Assembly (NCBI RefSeq): GCF_042663885.1
Contig: NZ_JBHSXV010000001.1
Origin: Aquipuribacter hungaricus
Lineage (GTDB): Bacteria; Actinomycetota; Actinomycetes; Actinomycetales; JBBAYJ01
DNA: 64,000 bases
Reading direction: 5' to 3' (one strand)
The position numbers were made by a program, and so were the translations under genes. Below the pieces are notes generated by a model, which made no database searches, had not been told where the DNA came from, and was given only the letters and a program-made list of their open reading frames with translations. Below, one piece after another: positions 1 to 7,933 of the stretch (position 1 is the first letter of the stretch; each line of letters begins with the position of its first letter).

Positions 1-287
1 TGGTGGGCCTCCCACACCGCGGGCAGCAGGTTGGCCACGGCGGTGCCGGAGGTCGTCACCACCGCGGCGGGCGCGGCCCCGCCCCGCCCGACGCCCAGGG
101 CCGTGAACCCGGCGGAGCGCTCGTCGACGCGCACGTGGACGCTCAGCAGGCCGGCCTGCTCCGCGGCGTGCAGCGCGTAGGCCAGCGGCGCCGACCGGGA
201 GCCGGGGCAGAGCACGACGTGCTCGACGCCGGCGTCGACGAGCCCCTGGACCACGCCGCGGGCGGCCAGGGTCGAGGCGTCGTCCAC
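1..287 (-). CDS. menD: MenD, N-terminal part (runs off the window)
   Basis: This is 2-succinyl-5-enolpyruvyl-6-hydroxy-3-cyclohexene-1-carboxylate synthase, the thiamine-diphosphate enzyme that joins isochorismate and 2-oxoglutarate in menaquinone synthesis. Only about 95 N-terminal residues are present. They show the family hallmarks: CPGSRSAPL near residue 30, the VDERSAGF segment with the ThDP-activating glutamate, and VVTTSGTAVANLLPAV. The start is the GTG at 285-287, because an ATG at 296-298 is in another frame. It lies 26 bases downstream of the menC stop, so the two are probably co-transcribed. The reading frame is intact as far as it is visible. Confidence 0.93.
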   Translation of the reverse strand, partial: MDDASTLAARGVVQGLVDAGVEHVVLCPGSRSAPLAYALHAAEQAGLLSVHVRVDERSAGFTALGVGRGGAAPAAVVTTSGTAVANLLPAVWEAH

Positions 288-313
288 GGGCCCAGCATGC
301 CCGGTGCCGGGGC

Positions 314-1315
314 TCACCCCAGCAGCGCGTGGCAGCGCCGCAGCCGGTCCCGCCACCACCGCTGCCGCTCCGGGGGCGCCGCCCAGCGGGCGAGCAGGTC
401 GGGCTCGGCGACGACCGGGCCCACGCGGACGTGCCCGCCGACCGGCAGGAGCGGGTCGGCAGTGACGTCGGCGGCCAGCAGCGCCGCGGTGCCGAGCCCC
501 GCCGCGCGCACCGGGCCGGGCAGGGCGGCCGCCGCGGCGACGCCGTCCGACAGGCCGACCGAGGTGTCCAGGGCCGAGCTCACCGTCAGCCCGACCGCGT
601 ACCGCTCGCGCAGCTCCTCGGCGACCTCGAGCAGCCGCCGCACCCCGCCCAGGGGCGCCACCTTGACCACGACCACGTCGGCCGCGCCAGCGAGCGCGAC
701 GGCCAGCGGGTCCTCGGCCCGTCGGAGCAGCTCGTCCGCGGCCAGCGGCACCTCCAGCCCCGCGGCGGCCAGCGACGTCCGCAGCCGCACCATGTCCTCC
801 AGGCCGGCGACGGGCTGCTCGGCGTAGTCCAGCCCAGGTCCCAGCACCCGGGCGATCCCGCGCAGCGCGTCGAGGGCCTGCGCGGCGTCCCAGCCGCCGT
901 TGGCGTCCACGCGGACCCGCCCGCCGGGCCCGAGCACGTCCCGCACCGCCGCCACCCGGTCCAGGTCGTCGGCGAGCACCTGCCCCCGCTCGGCCACCTT
1001 GACCTTGGCCGTGCGGCAGCCGGGGAACCGGGCGAGCACCGCGGCCACGTCGGCGGCGGGCACGGCCGGGACGGTGGCGTTGACCTCGACGCGCTCGCGC
1101 AGCGGCCGGGGCGGGCCCAGGTAGGCGGCCTCCAGGCAGGCGGCGAGCCAGCGCGAGGACTCGGCGTCGTCGTAGCCCTCGAACGGGGAGAACTCGCCCC
1201 ACCCGGCCGGCCCGTCGACGAGCACGGCCTCGCGCACGTCGATCCCCCGGAACCGCCGCGCCATCGGCAGGGCGACGACGTGGACCTGCGAGGGCAGCGG
1301 GAGGTCGGGGGCCAC
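314..1315 (-). CDS. menC: o-Succinylbenzoate synthase (MenC)
   Basis: MenC dehydrates the MenD/MenH product SHCHC to o-succinylbenzoate. It is an enolase-superfamily (MR/MLE-type) barrel of 333 residues, the usual length. Visible motifs are RFRGIDVREAVLVDGPAGWGEF at the start, the KVKV catalytic lysine pair, DANGGW, EQPV, AADE and VVKVAPLGG, which supply the Mg2+ ligands and the second catalytic lysine. The GTG at 1313-1315 is chosen because it keeps the typical N-terminal strand; an internal ATG before RRFRG would cut it. A CAGACT hexamer seven bases upstream may be a leaderless -10 box. It is divergent from menB across a 42-base promoter region. Confidence 0.93.
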   Translation of the reverse strand: MAPDLPLPSQVHVVALPMARRFRGIDVREAVLVDGPAGWGEFSPFEGYDDAESSRWLAACLEAAYLGPPRPLRERVEVNATVPAVPAADVAAVLARFPGCRTAKVKVAERGQVLADDLDRVAAVRDVLGPGGRVRVDANGGWDAAQALDALRGIARVLGPGLDYAEQPVAGLEDMVRLRTSLAAAGLEVPLAADELLRRAEDPLAVALAGAADVVVVKVAPLGGVRRLLEVAEELRERYAVGLTVSSALDTSVGLSDGVAAAAALPGPVRAAGLGTAALLAADVTADPLLPVGGHVRVGPVVAEPDLLARWAAPPERQRWWRDRLRRCHALLG

Positions 1316-1357
1316 GGCGGCCAGTCTGGCCGGGGCCCCGCGCCCTAGGCTCCCCGG

Positions 1358-2311
1358 GTGCCCGCCCTGGCTGACGTCTCCGACACCTTCGACCCGGCCG
1401 CCTGGCGCGAGGTCGACCCCGCGGAGCTCGGCCGCGAGGCGCTCACCGACATCACCTACCACCGCTGCGTGCTGCCCGGCCCGGTCGCCGGGACCGTCCG
1501 GGTCGCGTTCGACCGGCCCGAGGTGCGCAACGCGTTCCGCCCGCACACCGTCGACGAGCTGTACGCCGTGCTCGACCACGCCCGCCGCACCCCGGACGTC
1601 GGCTGCGTCCTGCTCACCGGCAACGGCCCGAGCCCCCGCGACGGGGGCCGGGCGTTCTGCTCCGGCGGCGACCAGCGGATCCGGGGCCGGACGGGCTACC
1701 AGTACGCCGACGGCGACACCGCGGACACCGTCGACGCCCGGCGGACCGCGGCCGAGGGCGGCCGGCTGCACGTGCTGGAGGTGCAGCGCCTGGTCCGCAC
1801 CATGCCCAAGGTCGTCGTCGCCGTGGTCGGCGGCTGGGCCGCGGGCGGGGGCCACTCCCTGCACGTCGTCTGCGACCTCACCGTCGCCAGCCGCGAGCAC
1901 GCCCGGTTCAAGCAGACCGACGCCGACGTCGGCTCGTTCGACGCCGGCTACGGCTCGGCCTACCTGGCCAAGATGGTCGGGCAGAAGAACGCCCGCGAGA
2001 TCTTCTTCCTCGGCCGCACGTACGACGCGGAGCAGATGCAGCGGATGGGCGCGGTCAACGTGGTCGCCGACCACGCCGACCTCGAGGCCGAGGCGCTGCA
2101 GGTGGCCCGCGAGGTCAACGGCAAGTCCCCGACCGCGCAGCGCATGCTGAAGTTCGCCCTCAACCTCACCGACGACGGCCTCATGGGCCAGCAGGTGTTC
2201 GCGGGCGAGGCGACCCGGCTGGCGTACATGACCGACGAGGCGGTCGAGGGCCGCGACGCCTTCCTCGGCAAGCGCGAGCCGGACTGGTCGCCCTTCCCCT
2301 GGTACTACTGA
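1358..2311 (+). CDS. menB: 1,4-Dihydroxy-2-naphthoyl-CoA synthase (MenB)
   Basis: MenB closes the naphthoquinone ring by converting o-succinylbenzoyl-CoA to DHNA-CoA. It is a crotonase-fold protein of 317 residues, as in the long actinobacterial MenB type. The family signatures are visible: ITYHR near the start, VAFDRPEVRNAFRP, the oxyanion-hole segment CSGGDQRIRG, and GGWAAGGGHSLHVVCDLTVAS. The C-terminal KREPDWSPFPWYY is diagnostic for MenB. The start is the GTG at 1358, six bases after a TAGGCT hexamer (1346-1351), so the mRNA is probably leaderless. It is divergent from menC and followed two bases later by a Nudix gene. Confidence 0.96.
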   Translation: MPALADVSDTFDPAAWREVDPAELGREALTDITYHRCVLPGPVAGTVRVAFDRPEVRNAFRPHTVDELYAVLDHARRTPDVGCVLLTGNGPSPRDGGRAFCSGGDQRIRGRTGYQYADGDTADTVDARRTAAEGGRLHVLEVQRLVRTMPKVVVAVVGGWAAGGGHSLHVVCDLTVASREHARFKQTDADVGSFDAGYGSAYLAKMVGQKNAREIFFLGRTYDAEQMQRMGAVNVVADHADLEAEALQVAREVNGKSPTAQRMLKFALNLTDDGLMGQQVFAGEATRLAYMTDEAVEGRDAFLGKREPDWSPFPWYY

Positions 2312-2312
2312 C

Positions 2313-2810
2313 GTGGCCGACGACGAGCGCGCCGGCGACGAGGGCGCGGCCGTGGTGGACCGCGAGGCCGCCCGGGTGCTGCTGCTCGACGGCCGCGGCC
2401 GGGTCCTGCTGTTCCTGGGCCGCGACCCCGCGAGGCCCGACGACGGCACGTGGTGGTTCACGCCCGGCGGCGGTGCCGAGGACGGCGAGGACCCCGGGCA
2501 GACCGCCCGCCGCGAGCTGTGGGAGGAGACCGGGCTGCGGGTCGACGCCCTCGAGGGCCCGGTCGCGGAGCGCACCACGGAGTTCGGCTTCGACGGGGTG
2601 ACCTACCGCCAGCACGAGCACTACTTCGTCGCCCGGCTCGGCGACGCCGAGGTCGTCACCGCGCCGGCGGCGTACACCGAGCTGGAGGAGCGGGCCGTGC
2701 TGGGCTCCCGCTGGTGGGGCGAGGCGGAGCTCCGCACCACCGACGACGTCGTGCACCCCGGCTGGCTCGGGGCGTGGCTGTCCGCCGAGACCCTCGGCCG
2801 GGCGGGCTGA
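2313..2810 (+). CDS. Nudix hydrolase
   Basis: A 165-residue Nudix-family pyrophosphohydrolase. The Nudix box is complete, running from GGGAEDGEDPGQTARREL into WEETGL (about residues 50-73), with the REXXEE metal-binding core as RELWEE. It starts with GTG one base after the menB stop, so it is probably co-transcribed and translationally coupled. The substrate cannot be read from the sequence; nucleoside diphosphate derivatives or oxidised nucleotides are typical for the superfamily. Nothing ties it biochemically to menaquinone synthesis. Confidence 0.88.
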   Translation: MADDERAGDEGAAVVDREAARVLLLDGRGRVLLFLGRDPARPDDGTWWFTPGGGAEDGEDPGQTARRELWEETGLRVDALEGPVAERTTEFGFDGVTYRQHEHYFVARLGDAEVVTAPAAYTELEERAVLGSRWWGEAELRTTDDVVHPGWLGAWLSAETLGRAG

Positions 2811-2999
2811 CGCCCGTCCCCCCGTCCGTCGAGGCCCGGTGGTCGGCCGCGCAGGGTGGCCCGCCCACCTCGATGACCCAGCGCTGACCGGTCGTGACAC
2901 TGCGGGGCGACCGTTCCGTTACCGACGTGATGACGAACCGTTACCCGGGATCACGGTCCCGGGTTCGTGGCGGCCCCCGGGGGTTCCTACGCTGGGGGG

Positions 3000-3977
3000 G
3001 TGGACATCCTGCTCGCTGCCGCGGTCGTCGCTGCCGCCGTCGTGGCGTGGACGGCGTGGGAGGCCACGATGGTCTCCCGGCTCGCCCGGGACACCCGTCC
3101 GCTGCCCCGCCGCAACGCCGCTGTCGCCGGGGCCCACCGGCTGACCGTGGTCGGTCAGCTCGGCCTCGTCGCCCTCGCCGCCGTCGCGGCGGGCCTGGTG
3201 CAGGTGCCGCTGTGGTGGAACCCCTCCGCGGTCGCCGCCCCTGCCGTGGGTGGCGCGGTCACCGTGCTCCTGCTCGTCGGCGCGGGCGCCGTCGTCTGGT
3301 GGGCGGCCCGGCGCGGCCACCGGCCCCAGGACCGTCGCGCCCTGCTCGCGGTCGCCGCCACCGCCGCCTCGACCGAGGTGCTGCTGCGCGGCTTCGGGCT
3401 CGGACTGCTGGACGAGACCGGCTGGTCGGTCACGGCCGCGGTGCTCGTCACCTCGCTGGCCACCGGCCTGCTCCAGGCCTGGCGCGCCCGGCGCGGCAGC
3501 CGCGGCTACGGCTTCGTGCTGGCCACGCTCCTGGGCTTCGGCTTCGGCCTGCTCGTGCTGCTCACCGGCAGCGTCGTCGCCGCCGTCGCGCTGCACGTCG
3601 CGGTCGCCGCCGCCGGGCTCGGGCGCACCTTCCCCGCCCGCAACCACGCCCCGGGCTGCGCGTGCGGGCACGACCACGGCGAGACGAGCTCGCTGCCCGT
3701 CGTCGTCCCCGGCCCCGCGGCCGCCGGCACCGGTCCGGCCGCGACCGGGTCCGCCGGTACCGCCGTGCCCGCCGGGTCTGCCAGTTCTGCCGTACCCTCC
3801 GGCGCGCCGGCCGACGGGACGGCCCCGGCGGTCACCGACGTCCGCGACGGAGTCACGGGGCACGCCCACGCGGGCCACTCCCACGCCGGCGGCTCGCACG
3901 CCGCCTGCGGGACCACGTGCGACCACGCCGGCTCCCCTGCCTGCGCGGCCTGCCCGCTGTCCGCCGCCCGGGTCTGA
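3000..3977 (+). CDS. CPBP-like intramembrane protease homologue with a His/Cys-rich tail
   Basis: A membrane protein of 325 residues with about six hydrophobic segments in residues 1-210. It resembles the CPBP (Abi/CAAX protease) family: STEVLLRGFG corresponds to the EExxxR motif but with the first glutamate replaced by threonine, and VALHVAVAAA corresponds to the last histidine motif. The C-terminal 110 residues are a Gly/Ala/Pro linker followed by a soluble stretch dense in His and Cys (CACGHDHGE, then several HAH/HSH and CxxxC groups), which suggests metal binding. The GTG at 3000 is preferred: TACGCT (2988-2993) ends six bases before it, a probable leaderless promoter. Protease activity is uncertain. 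Confidence 0.6.
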   Translation: MDILLAAAVVAAAVVAWTAWEATMVSRLARDTRPLPRRNAAVAGAHRLTVVGQLGLVALAAVAAGLVQVPLWWNPSAVAAPAVGGAVTVLLLVGAGAVVWWAARRGHRPQDRRALLAVAATAASTEVLLRGFGLGLLDETGWSVTAAVLVTSLATGLLQAWRARRGSRGYGFVLATLLGFGFGLLVLLTGSVVAAVALHVAVAAAGLGRTFPARNHAPGCACGHDHGETSSLPVVVPGPAAAGTGPAATGSAGTAVPAGSASSAVPSGAPADGTAPAVTDVRDGVTGHAHAGHSHAGGSHAACGTTCDHAGSPACAACPLSAARV

Positions 3978-4011
3978 GCGCCGGGGTGCCCGCGCAGGGT
4001 CGCGCCAGGCG

Positions 4012-5334
4012 GTGACCGGCCGCCCGGTGCTCCCGGTGCCCGTGGTGGGCGCCGACGGCGGACCGCTCCTGGCCCCGCTGCGCGCCGCGCTGTCCGGGGC
4101 CGGTCCCGCGGTGGCCCCGCACGCGGCAGGCAGGGAGCCCTCCGCCCAGGCGGTCGCCCCGCTGCGCGAGGACGAGGACGGCGCCGAGGACCCGGTCGCG
4201 GCGGTGGTGTCGACGACCGGGTCGACCGGCCGCGCCAAGCACGTGCTCCTGGACGCCTCCGCCCTCCTGGCCGGCGCCGCCGCCACCCACGACGTCCTCG
4301 GCGGGGCCGGGAGCTGGCTGCTCGCCGTGCCGGCCCACACCGTCGCCGGGGTCCAGGTGGTCGTCCGCTCGCTGGTCGCCGGCACCAGGCCCGCCGTGCT
4401 CGACCTCGCGGGCGGCTTCGACCCCGCGGCGTTCGCCCGCGAGGCGTCGGCGCTCGCCGGCCGCGCGCGGGGCCGCCGGTACACCTCGCTCGTGCCCGCG
4501 CAGCTGGACCTGCTCCTGGAGGCCGGCACGGCGCAGCCGGAGGTCCTCGAGGCGCTGCGCGGCTTCGACGCGGTCCTCGTCGGCGGGGCCGCGCTCCCGC
4601 CGGCCGTGCGCGCGCGGGCCACGGCCGCCGGGCTGCGGGTGGTCGGCACGTACGGCATGACCGAGACCTGCGGCGGGTGCGTCTACGACGGCGTCCCCCT
4701 GCCCGGCGTCGGCGTCGCGCTGGAGCCGTGGCCGCCCGGGGCGGGGGCCGCGGGTGCCGCCGGCGCGGACGCCTCGACCGGCCGCGTGGTCGTCACGGGC
4801 CCCGTCGTCGCCCGCGGGTACCGGCGTCCCGCCGCACCCTCGTCAGGGGCGCCGTCCGGTCCCTCCGACGAGGGTTTCGAGGTCGTGGCCGGGGTGCGGC
4901 GGTTCCGCACCGCCGACCGCGGCGTGCTCGTCGAAGGCCTGCTGCAGCTGCTCGGACGCACCGACGACGTCGTCACCTCCGGCGGCGTCAACGTCGCGCT
5001 CGACGCGGTCGACCGGGTGCTGCGCGAGGCCGGCGCCCGCGACTGCCTGGTCGTGGCCGTCCCCTCGCAGCGGTGGGGGTCGGTGGTCGCGGCCCTGGTC
5101 GTCGGCCCCGACGCGGGGCCCACCGCCGCACGTGCGCTGCAGGACGCGGTGCGCGACCGCCTGGGCGCGGCGGCCGTCCCCCGGCTGCTCCGCCACGTCG
5201 ACCGGCTGCCGACCACCGGGGTCGGCAAGCCCGACCGGGTGGCAGCGGTCGCCCTGCTGTCCCCCGGGGACGCAGCAGGGGCGCACCTGGGCGATCATGG
5301 GGGCACCGACCACCCGACGGAGGAGACGACGTGA
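4012..5334 (+). CDS. menE: o-Succinylbenzoate-CoA ligase (MenE)
   Basis: MenE activates o-succinylbenzoate with ATP and CoA before MenB acts. It is an ANL-superfamily adenylating enzyme of 440 residues. Visible motifs are the P-loop STTGSTGRAKHV (about residue 65), YGMTETCGG (about residue 215), and DRGVLVEGLLQLLGRTDDVVTSGGVNV with the hinge region; a C-terminal TGVGKPDR supplies the catalytic lysine. The GTG at 4012 gives the usual actinobacterial short form. It lies 34 bases after the CPBP-like gene, and its stop overlaps the next start by 4 bases. Confidence 0.94.
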   Translation: MTGRPVLPVPVVGADGGPLLAPLRAALSGAGPAVAPHAAGREPSAQAVAPLREDEDGAEDPVAAVVSTTGSTGRAKHVLLDASALLAGAAATHDVLGGAGSWLLAVPAHTVAGVQVVVRSLVAGTRPAVLDLAGGFDPAAFAREASALAGRARGRRYTSLVPAQLDLLLEAGTAQPEVLEALRGFDAVLVGGAALPPAVRARATAAGLRVVGTYGMTETCGGCVYDGVPLPGVGVALEPWPPGAGAAGAAGADASTGRVVVTGPVVARGYRRPAAPSSGAPSGPSDEGFEVVAGVRRFRTADRGVLVEGLLQLLGRTDDVVTSGGVNVALDAVDRVLREAGARDCLVVAVPSQRWGSVVAALVVGPDAGPTAARALQDAVRDRLGAAAVPRLLRHVDRLPTTGVGKPDRVAAVALLSPGDAAGAHLGDHGGTDHPTEETT

Positions 5335-5945
5335 GGCTGATCCCGGCAGCGATCGTGCTGGCGTTCACCATCTACTGCGTCCTCGACATCGTGCGGTCGG
5401 ACACCGCGCAGGTCCGGACCATGCCCCGGCCGCTCTGGGTGGTGGCCGTGCTCGTCGCGCCCGTGGTCGGCGGGGTCGCGTGGCTGGTGCTCGGCCGTCC
5501 CCGCGGCGAGGCGTCGACGCGCCCGGCCTCCCCCGGCGCCCGCCCCCCGGTGCTCGGCCCGGACGACGACCCCGACTTCCTGCGCACCATCGACCGGCCC
5601 CGGCCGGTCCGCCCCGCAGAGCCGCTCGCGCCGCGCGACCCCTCCGCCGGCACGCCGCCCGCGCGCCCGGGCACCGCCGCCCCCGGCGGCACCCCCGACG
5701 CCACCGGCACCCCGGGCGGGACGGGGCCGGTCGACGGCACGCCCCCCGCTGACGGCCCGCGGTCCTCCGGCGGCACGCGCTCCTCCGACGGCACGCGCTC
5801 CTCCGACGGCACCGCGTCCTCCGACGGCGCGAGGTCCGGCGCCACCGCCGCCGACGGGACGCCCACCGACGGCACCGCCCCCACGGGCGAGAGCCCGGAG
5901 GACGGCAACGGCACGCCCGCGGGGACGGACGACCGCCGCCCGTGA
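5331..5945 (+). CDS. PLDc_N-type membrane protein with a Ser/Asp/Gly/Thr repeat tail
   Basis: A small membrane protein of 204 residues. The first 55 residues hold two hydrophobic helices in the pattern of the PLD-nuclease N-terminal (PLDc_N) domain, ending LVLGRPRG. The remainder is a low-complexity tail rich in Pro, Gly, Thr and Ser with repeats of SSDGTR (residues about 142-168). The GTG at 5331 overlaps the menE stop by four bases and has a GGAGGAG ribosome site at 5319-5325. It ends in a 4-base overlap with menA, so menE, this gene and menA form one operon. A role in the pathway is not known. Confidence 0.75.
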   Translation: MRLIPAAIVLAFTIYCVLDIVRSDTAQVRTMPRPLWVVAVLVAPVVGGVAWLVLGRPRGEASTRPASPGARPPVLGPDDDPDFLRTIDRPRPVRPAEPLAPRDPSAGTPPARPGTAAPGGTPDATGTPGGTGPVDGTPPADGPRSSGGTRSSDGTRSSDGTASSDGARSGATAADGTPTDGTAPTGESPEDGNGTPAGTDDRRP

Positions 5946-6820
5946 CCACCCCCGCCCAGTGGGTCGCCGGTGCGCGCCCACGCACGCTGCCCGCTGCCGT
6001 GGCGCCCGTCGCCGCCGGGACGGGAGCGGCCGTCGGGGTCGGCGGCGGGGACGCGGTCGCCGCCCTGCTCGCGCTCGTCGTCGCGCTGGCCCTCCAGGTG
6101 GCCGTGAACTACGCCAACGACTACTCCGACGGCGTCCGGGGCACCGACGCCGACCGGGTCGGCCCGCTGCGCCTGGTCGGCTCCGGCGTCGCAAGCCCGC
6201 GTTCCGTCCTCGCCGCCACGGGCGCCGCCTTCGCCGTGGCCGCCGTGGCGGGGGTGTCGCTCGTCGTCCGCAGCGGCCGGTGGGAGCTGCTCGCGGTCGG
6301 CGCGCTCGCGCTGGTGGCCGCCTGGACGTACACCGGCGGCCGCCGGCCGTACGGCTACGGCGGTCTCGGCGAGGTCGCCGTGTTCGTGTTCTTCGGCCTG
6401 GTCGCGGTGCTCGGCACCACCTGGACGCAGGCGGACCGGCTCCCGCCCGGCGCGTGGGCCGCCGCGGTCGGCGTCGGTGCCGGCGCGTGCGCGCTGCTCG
6501 TCGTCAACAACCTGCGCGACATCCCCACCGACGCGCTCGTGGGCAAGCGCACCCTCGCGGTCCGGCTCGGCGACCACCGCACCCGCCTGCTCTTCGTCGC
6601 CCTGCTCGTGACGCCGCTCGCGTGCACCCTCGTGGCCGCGGCGACCGCCACCCCGTGGGCGCTGCTCGCGCTGCCGGCCGCCGTGCCGGCCCTGCGCCCG
6701 GCCCGCACCGTGCTCGGGGGCGCCGTCGGGCGGGCGCTCGTCCCCGTCCTCGGCGCCACCGGCGTGGCCGGCCTCGCGTACGGCCTGCTGCTCGGCGCCG
6801 GGCTCGCGCTCGGCCGCTGA
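5942..6820 (+). CDS. menA: 1,4-Dihydroxy-2-naphthoate polyprenyltransferase (MenA)
   Basis: MenA attaches the isoprenoid tail to DHNA at the membrane, giving demethylmenaquinone. It is a UbiA-superfamily integral protein of 292 residues with about eight hydrophobic helices. The two Asp-rich catalytic motifs are visible as NYANDYSDGVRGTD (about residues 57-70) and NNLRDIPTDALVGKRTLAVRLG (about 187-208). WVAGARPRTLPAAVAPV at the start is typical of MenA. The GTG at 5942 overlaps the upstream stop. This completes menB, menE and menA on the plus strand. Confidence 0.96.
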   Translation: MTTPAQWVAGARPRTLPAAVAPVAAGTGAAVGVGGGDAVAALLALVVALALQVAVNYANDYSDGVRGTDADRVGPLRLVGSGVASPRSVLAATGAAFAVAAVAGVSLVVRSGRWELLAVGALALVAAWTYTGGRRPYGYGGLGEVAVFVFFGLVAVLGTTWTQADRLPPGAWAAAVGVGAGACALLVVNNLRDIPTDALVGKRTLAVRLGDHRTRLLFVALLVTPLACTLVAAATATPWALLALPAAVPALRPARTVLGGAVGRALVPVLGATGVAGLAYGLLLGAGLALGR

Positions 6821-6878
6821 CCTGCAGCTGGTCCTGGAGCTGCTCCCCGCTGACAGTCCTCCGACCGCGGCCGGACTC

Positions 6879-7085
6879 CTAGCGCCGGCGGACCGCCGGG
6901 TCGTCGGCGCCGGGGCGACCGGCCCACAGCCACAGCAGCGGGCCGACGACGGGCAGGAAGAGCACGAGCAGCACCCAGGCTGCGAACGGCAGGCCGCGCA
7001 CCAGCGACGGCTGGGTGCGCATGCAGTCGACCAGCGCGTAGACGTGCAGGCCGACGACGGCGAGCACGACGAGGAGGCGCAGCAC
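6879..7085 (-). CDS. Small PLDc_N-type membrane protein
   Basis: A membrane protein of 68 residues with two helices, again of the PLDc_N pattern (VDCMRTQPSLVRGLPFAAWVL ... WLWAGRP). The GTG at 7083-7085 is chosen over an upstream ATG because TACCCT (7092-7097) lies exactly six bases before it, a probable leaderless -10 box. It faces the menA operon convergently and is divergent from the DUF4229 gene. Function unknown; it is a shorter relative of the gene between menE and menA. Confidence 0.75.
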   Translation of the reverse strand: MLRLLVVLAVVGLHVYALVDCMRTQPSLVRGLPFAAWVLLVLFLPVVGPLLWLWAGRPGADDPAVRRR

Positions 7086-7145
7086 CGCCCCAGGGTAGGC
7101 GCCGCCCCGGCGCGGGGAGCCGGCCGCCACGCCTACCCTGGTGCC

Positions 7146-7460
7146 ATGCGTCCGGTCGCCGTCTACTCCGCCCTGCGCGTGGGGCTGTTCCTGGCGGTGC
7201 TGCTCGTCCTGCGGGTGCTCGGTGTCGGCGGGGTGCTGTCGCTGGTCGTCGCCGTGGTGCTGGCCATGCTGCTGTCGTTCCTCGTGCTGCGCCGCCAGCG
7301 CGACGCCGTCACGCGCGCGCTCATGGAGCGCCGGCAGGCCCGGGGCACGACCCGTCCGCGCCGCCGCTCGCTGCGCGACTCCGTGCGCGACCGGATCGCC
7401 GAGGACGCCGCCGCCGAGGACGCGGCCGTGCGCGACGCGGCCGACGGGAGGTCCGCGTGA
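7146..7460 (+). CDS. DUF4229 family membrane protein
   Basis: A protein of 104 residues with two transmembrane helices in residues 8-55 and then a basic, Arg-rich cytoplasmic tail ending in Ala/Asp/Glu. The pattern (R-x-A-x-Y-S-A-L-R at the start, LRRQRDAV after helix 2, then RRRSLRDSVRDR) matches the actinobacterial DUF4229 family, which is often found beside menaquinone genes. ATG at 7146 lies six bases after TACCCT (7134-7139). It overlaps the haemoglobin gene by four bases. Function unknown. Confidence 0.72.
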   Translation: MRPVAVYSALRVGLFLAVLLVLRVLGVGGVLSLVVAVVLAMLLSFLVLRRQRDAVTRALMERRQARGTTRPRRRSLRDSVRDRIAEDAAAEDAAVRDAADGRSA

Positions 7461-7858
7461 GCACCCCCGAGGACCTGCGCCGGGCCGGCTCCTTCTACGA
7501 GCAGGTCGGCGGCGAGGACACGTTCCGCCGGCTCGTCCACGCCTTCTACCAGGGCGTCCGCTCCGACGGGCCGCTGCGGGCGCTGTACCCGGAGGAGGAG
7601 CTCACCGCCGCCGAGGACCGGCTGCGGATGTTCCTCGAGCAGTACTGGGGCGGGCCCACGACCTACGGCGACACCCGCGGGCACCCGCGGCTGCGGATGC
7701 GCCACGCGCCGTTCCACGTCGACAGCGACGCCCGGGACCGCTGGCTCACGCACATGCGCGCCGCGGTGGACTCCCTCGACCTGGCGCCGATGCACGAGGC
7801 CGTGCTGTGGGACTACCTCGAGCGGGCCGCGCACAGCCTCGTCAACCGTCCCGGCTGA
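7457..7858 (+). CDS. glbO: Group II truncated haemoglobin
   Basis: A 133-residue 2-on-2 globin. FYEQVGGEDTFRRLVHAFYQGV opens the fold and carries the distal Tyr. QYWGGP holds the conserved Trp of group II, and MRHAPF the proximal haem histidine. Actinobacterial GlbO proteins bind O2 and have been linked to oxygen handling and peroxide or NO chemistry at the membrane, which fits a position next to quinone genes; that link is inference. GTG start, coupled to the DUF4229 gene by a 4-base overlap. Confidence 0.9.
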   Translation: MSTPEDLRRAGSFYEQVGGEDTFRRLVHAFYQGVRSDGPLRALYPEEELTAAEDRLRMFLEQYWGGPTTYGDTRGHPRLRMRHAPFHVDSDARDRWLTHMRAAVDSLDLAPMHEAVLWDYLERAAHSLVNRPG

Positions 7859-7894
7859 GCCGCCTCCCGGCCCGGGCGCGTCCCGGGACCGCAT

Positions 7895-7910
7895 TGTGAC
7901 AGCGCTTACA
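7895..7910. promoter_or_regulatory. LacI-family operator upstream of the GH13 gene
   Basis: TGTGACAGCGCTTACA is a near-perfect palindrome centred on a CG step, the standard shape of LacI/MalR-type operators in actinobacteria. It lies 24 bases before the GTG of the alpha-glucosidase, so a sugar-responsive repressor probably controls that gene. No lacI gene is adjacent, so the repressor would act in trans. Confidence 0.75.
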
Positions 7911-7933
7911 TCCGTGTGCCAGCCTGTCCCCCC

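Noticed and set aside
61..100. A possible frameshift in menD near the window start.
   Set aside because: Careful reading of the reverse strand gives ALGVGRGGAAPAAVVTTSGTAV without interruption.
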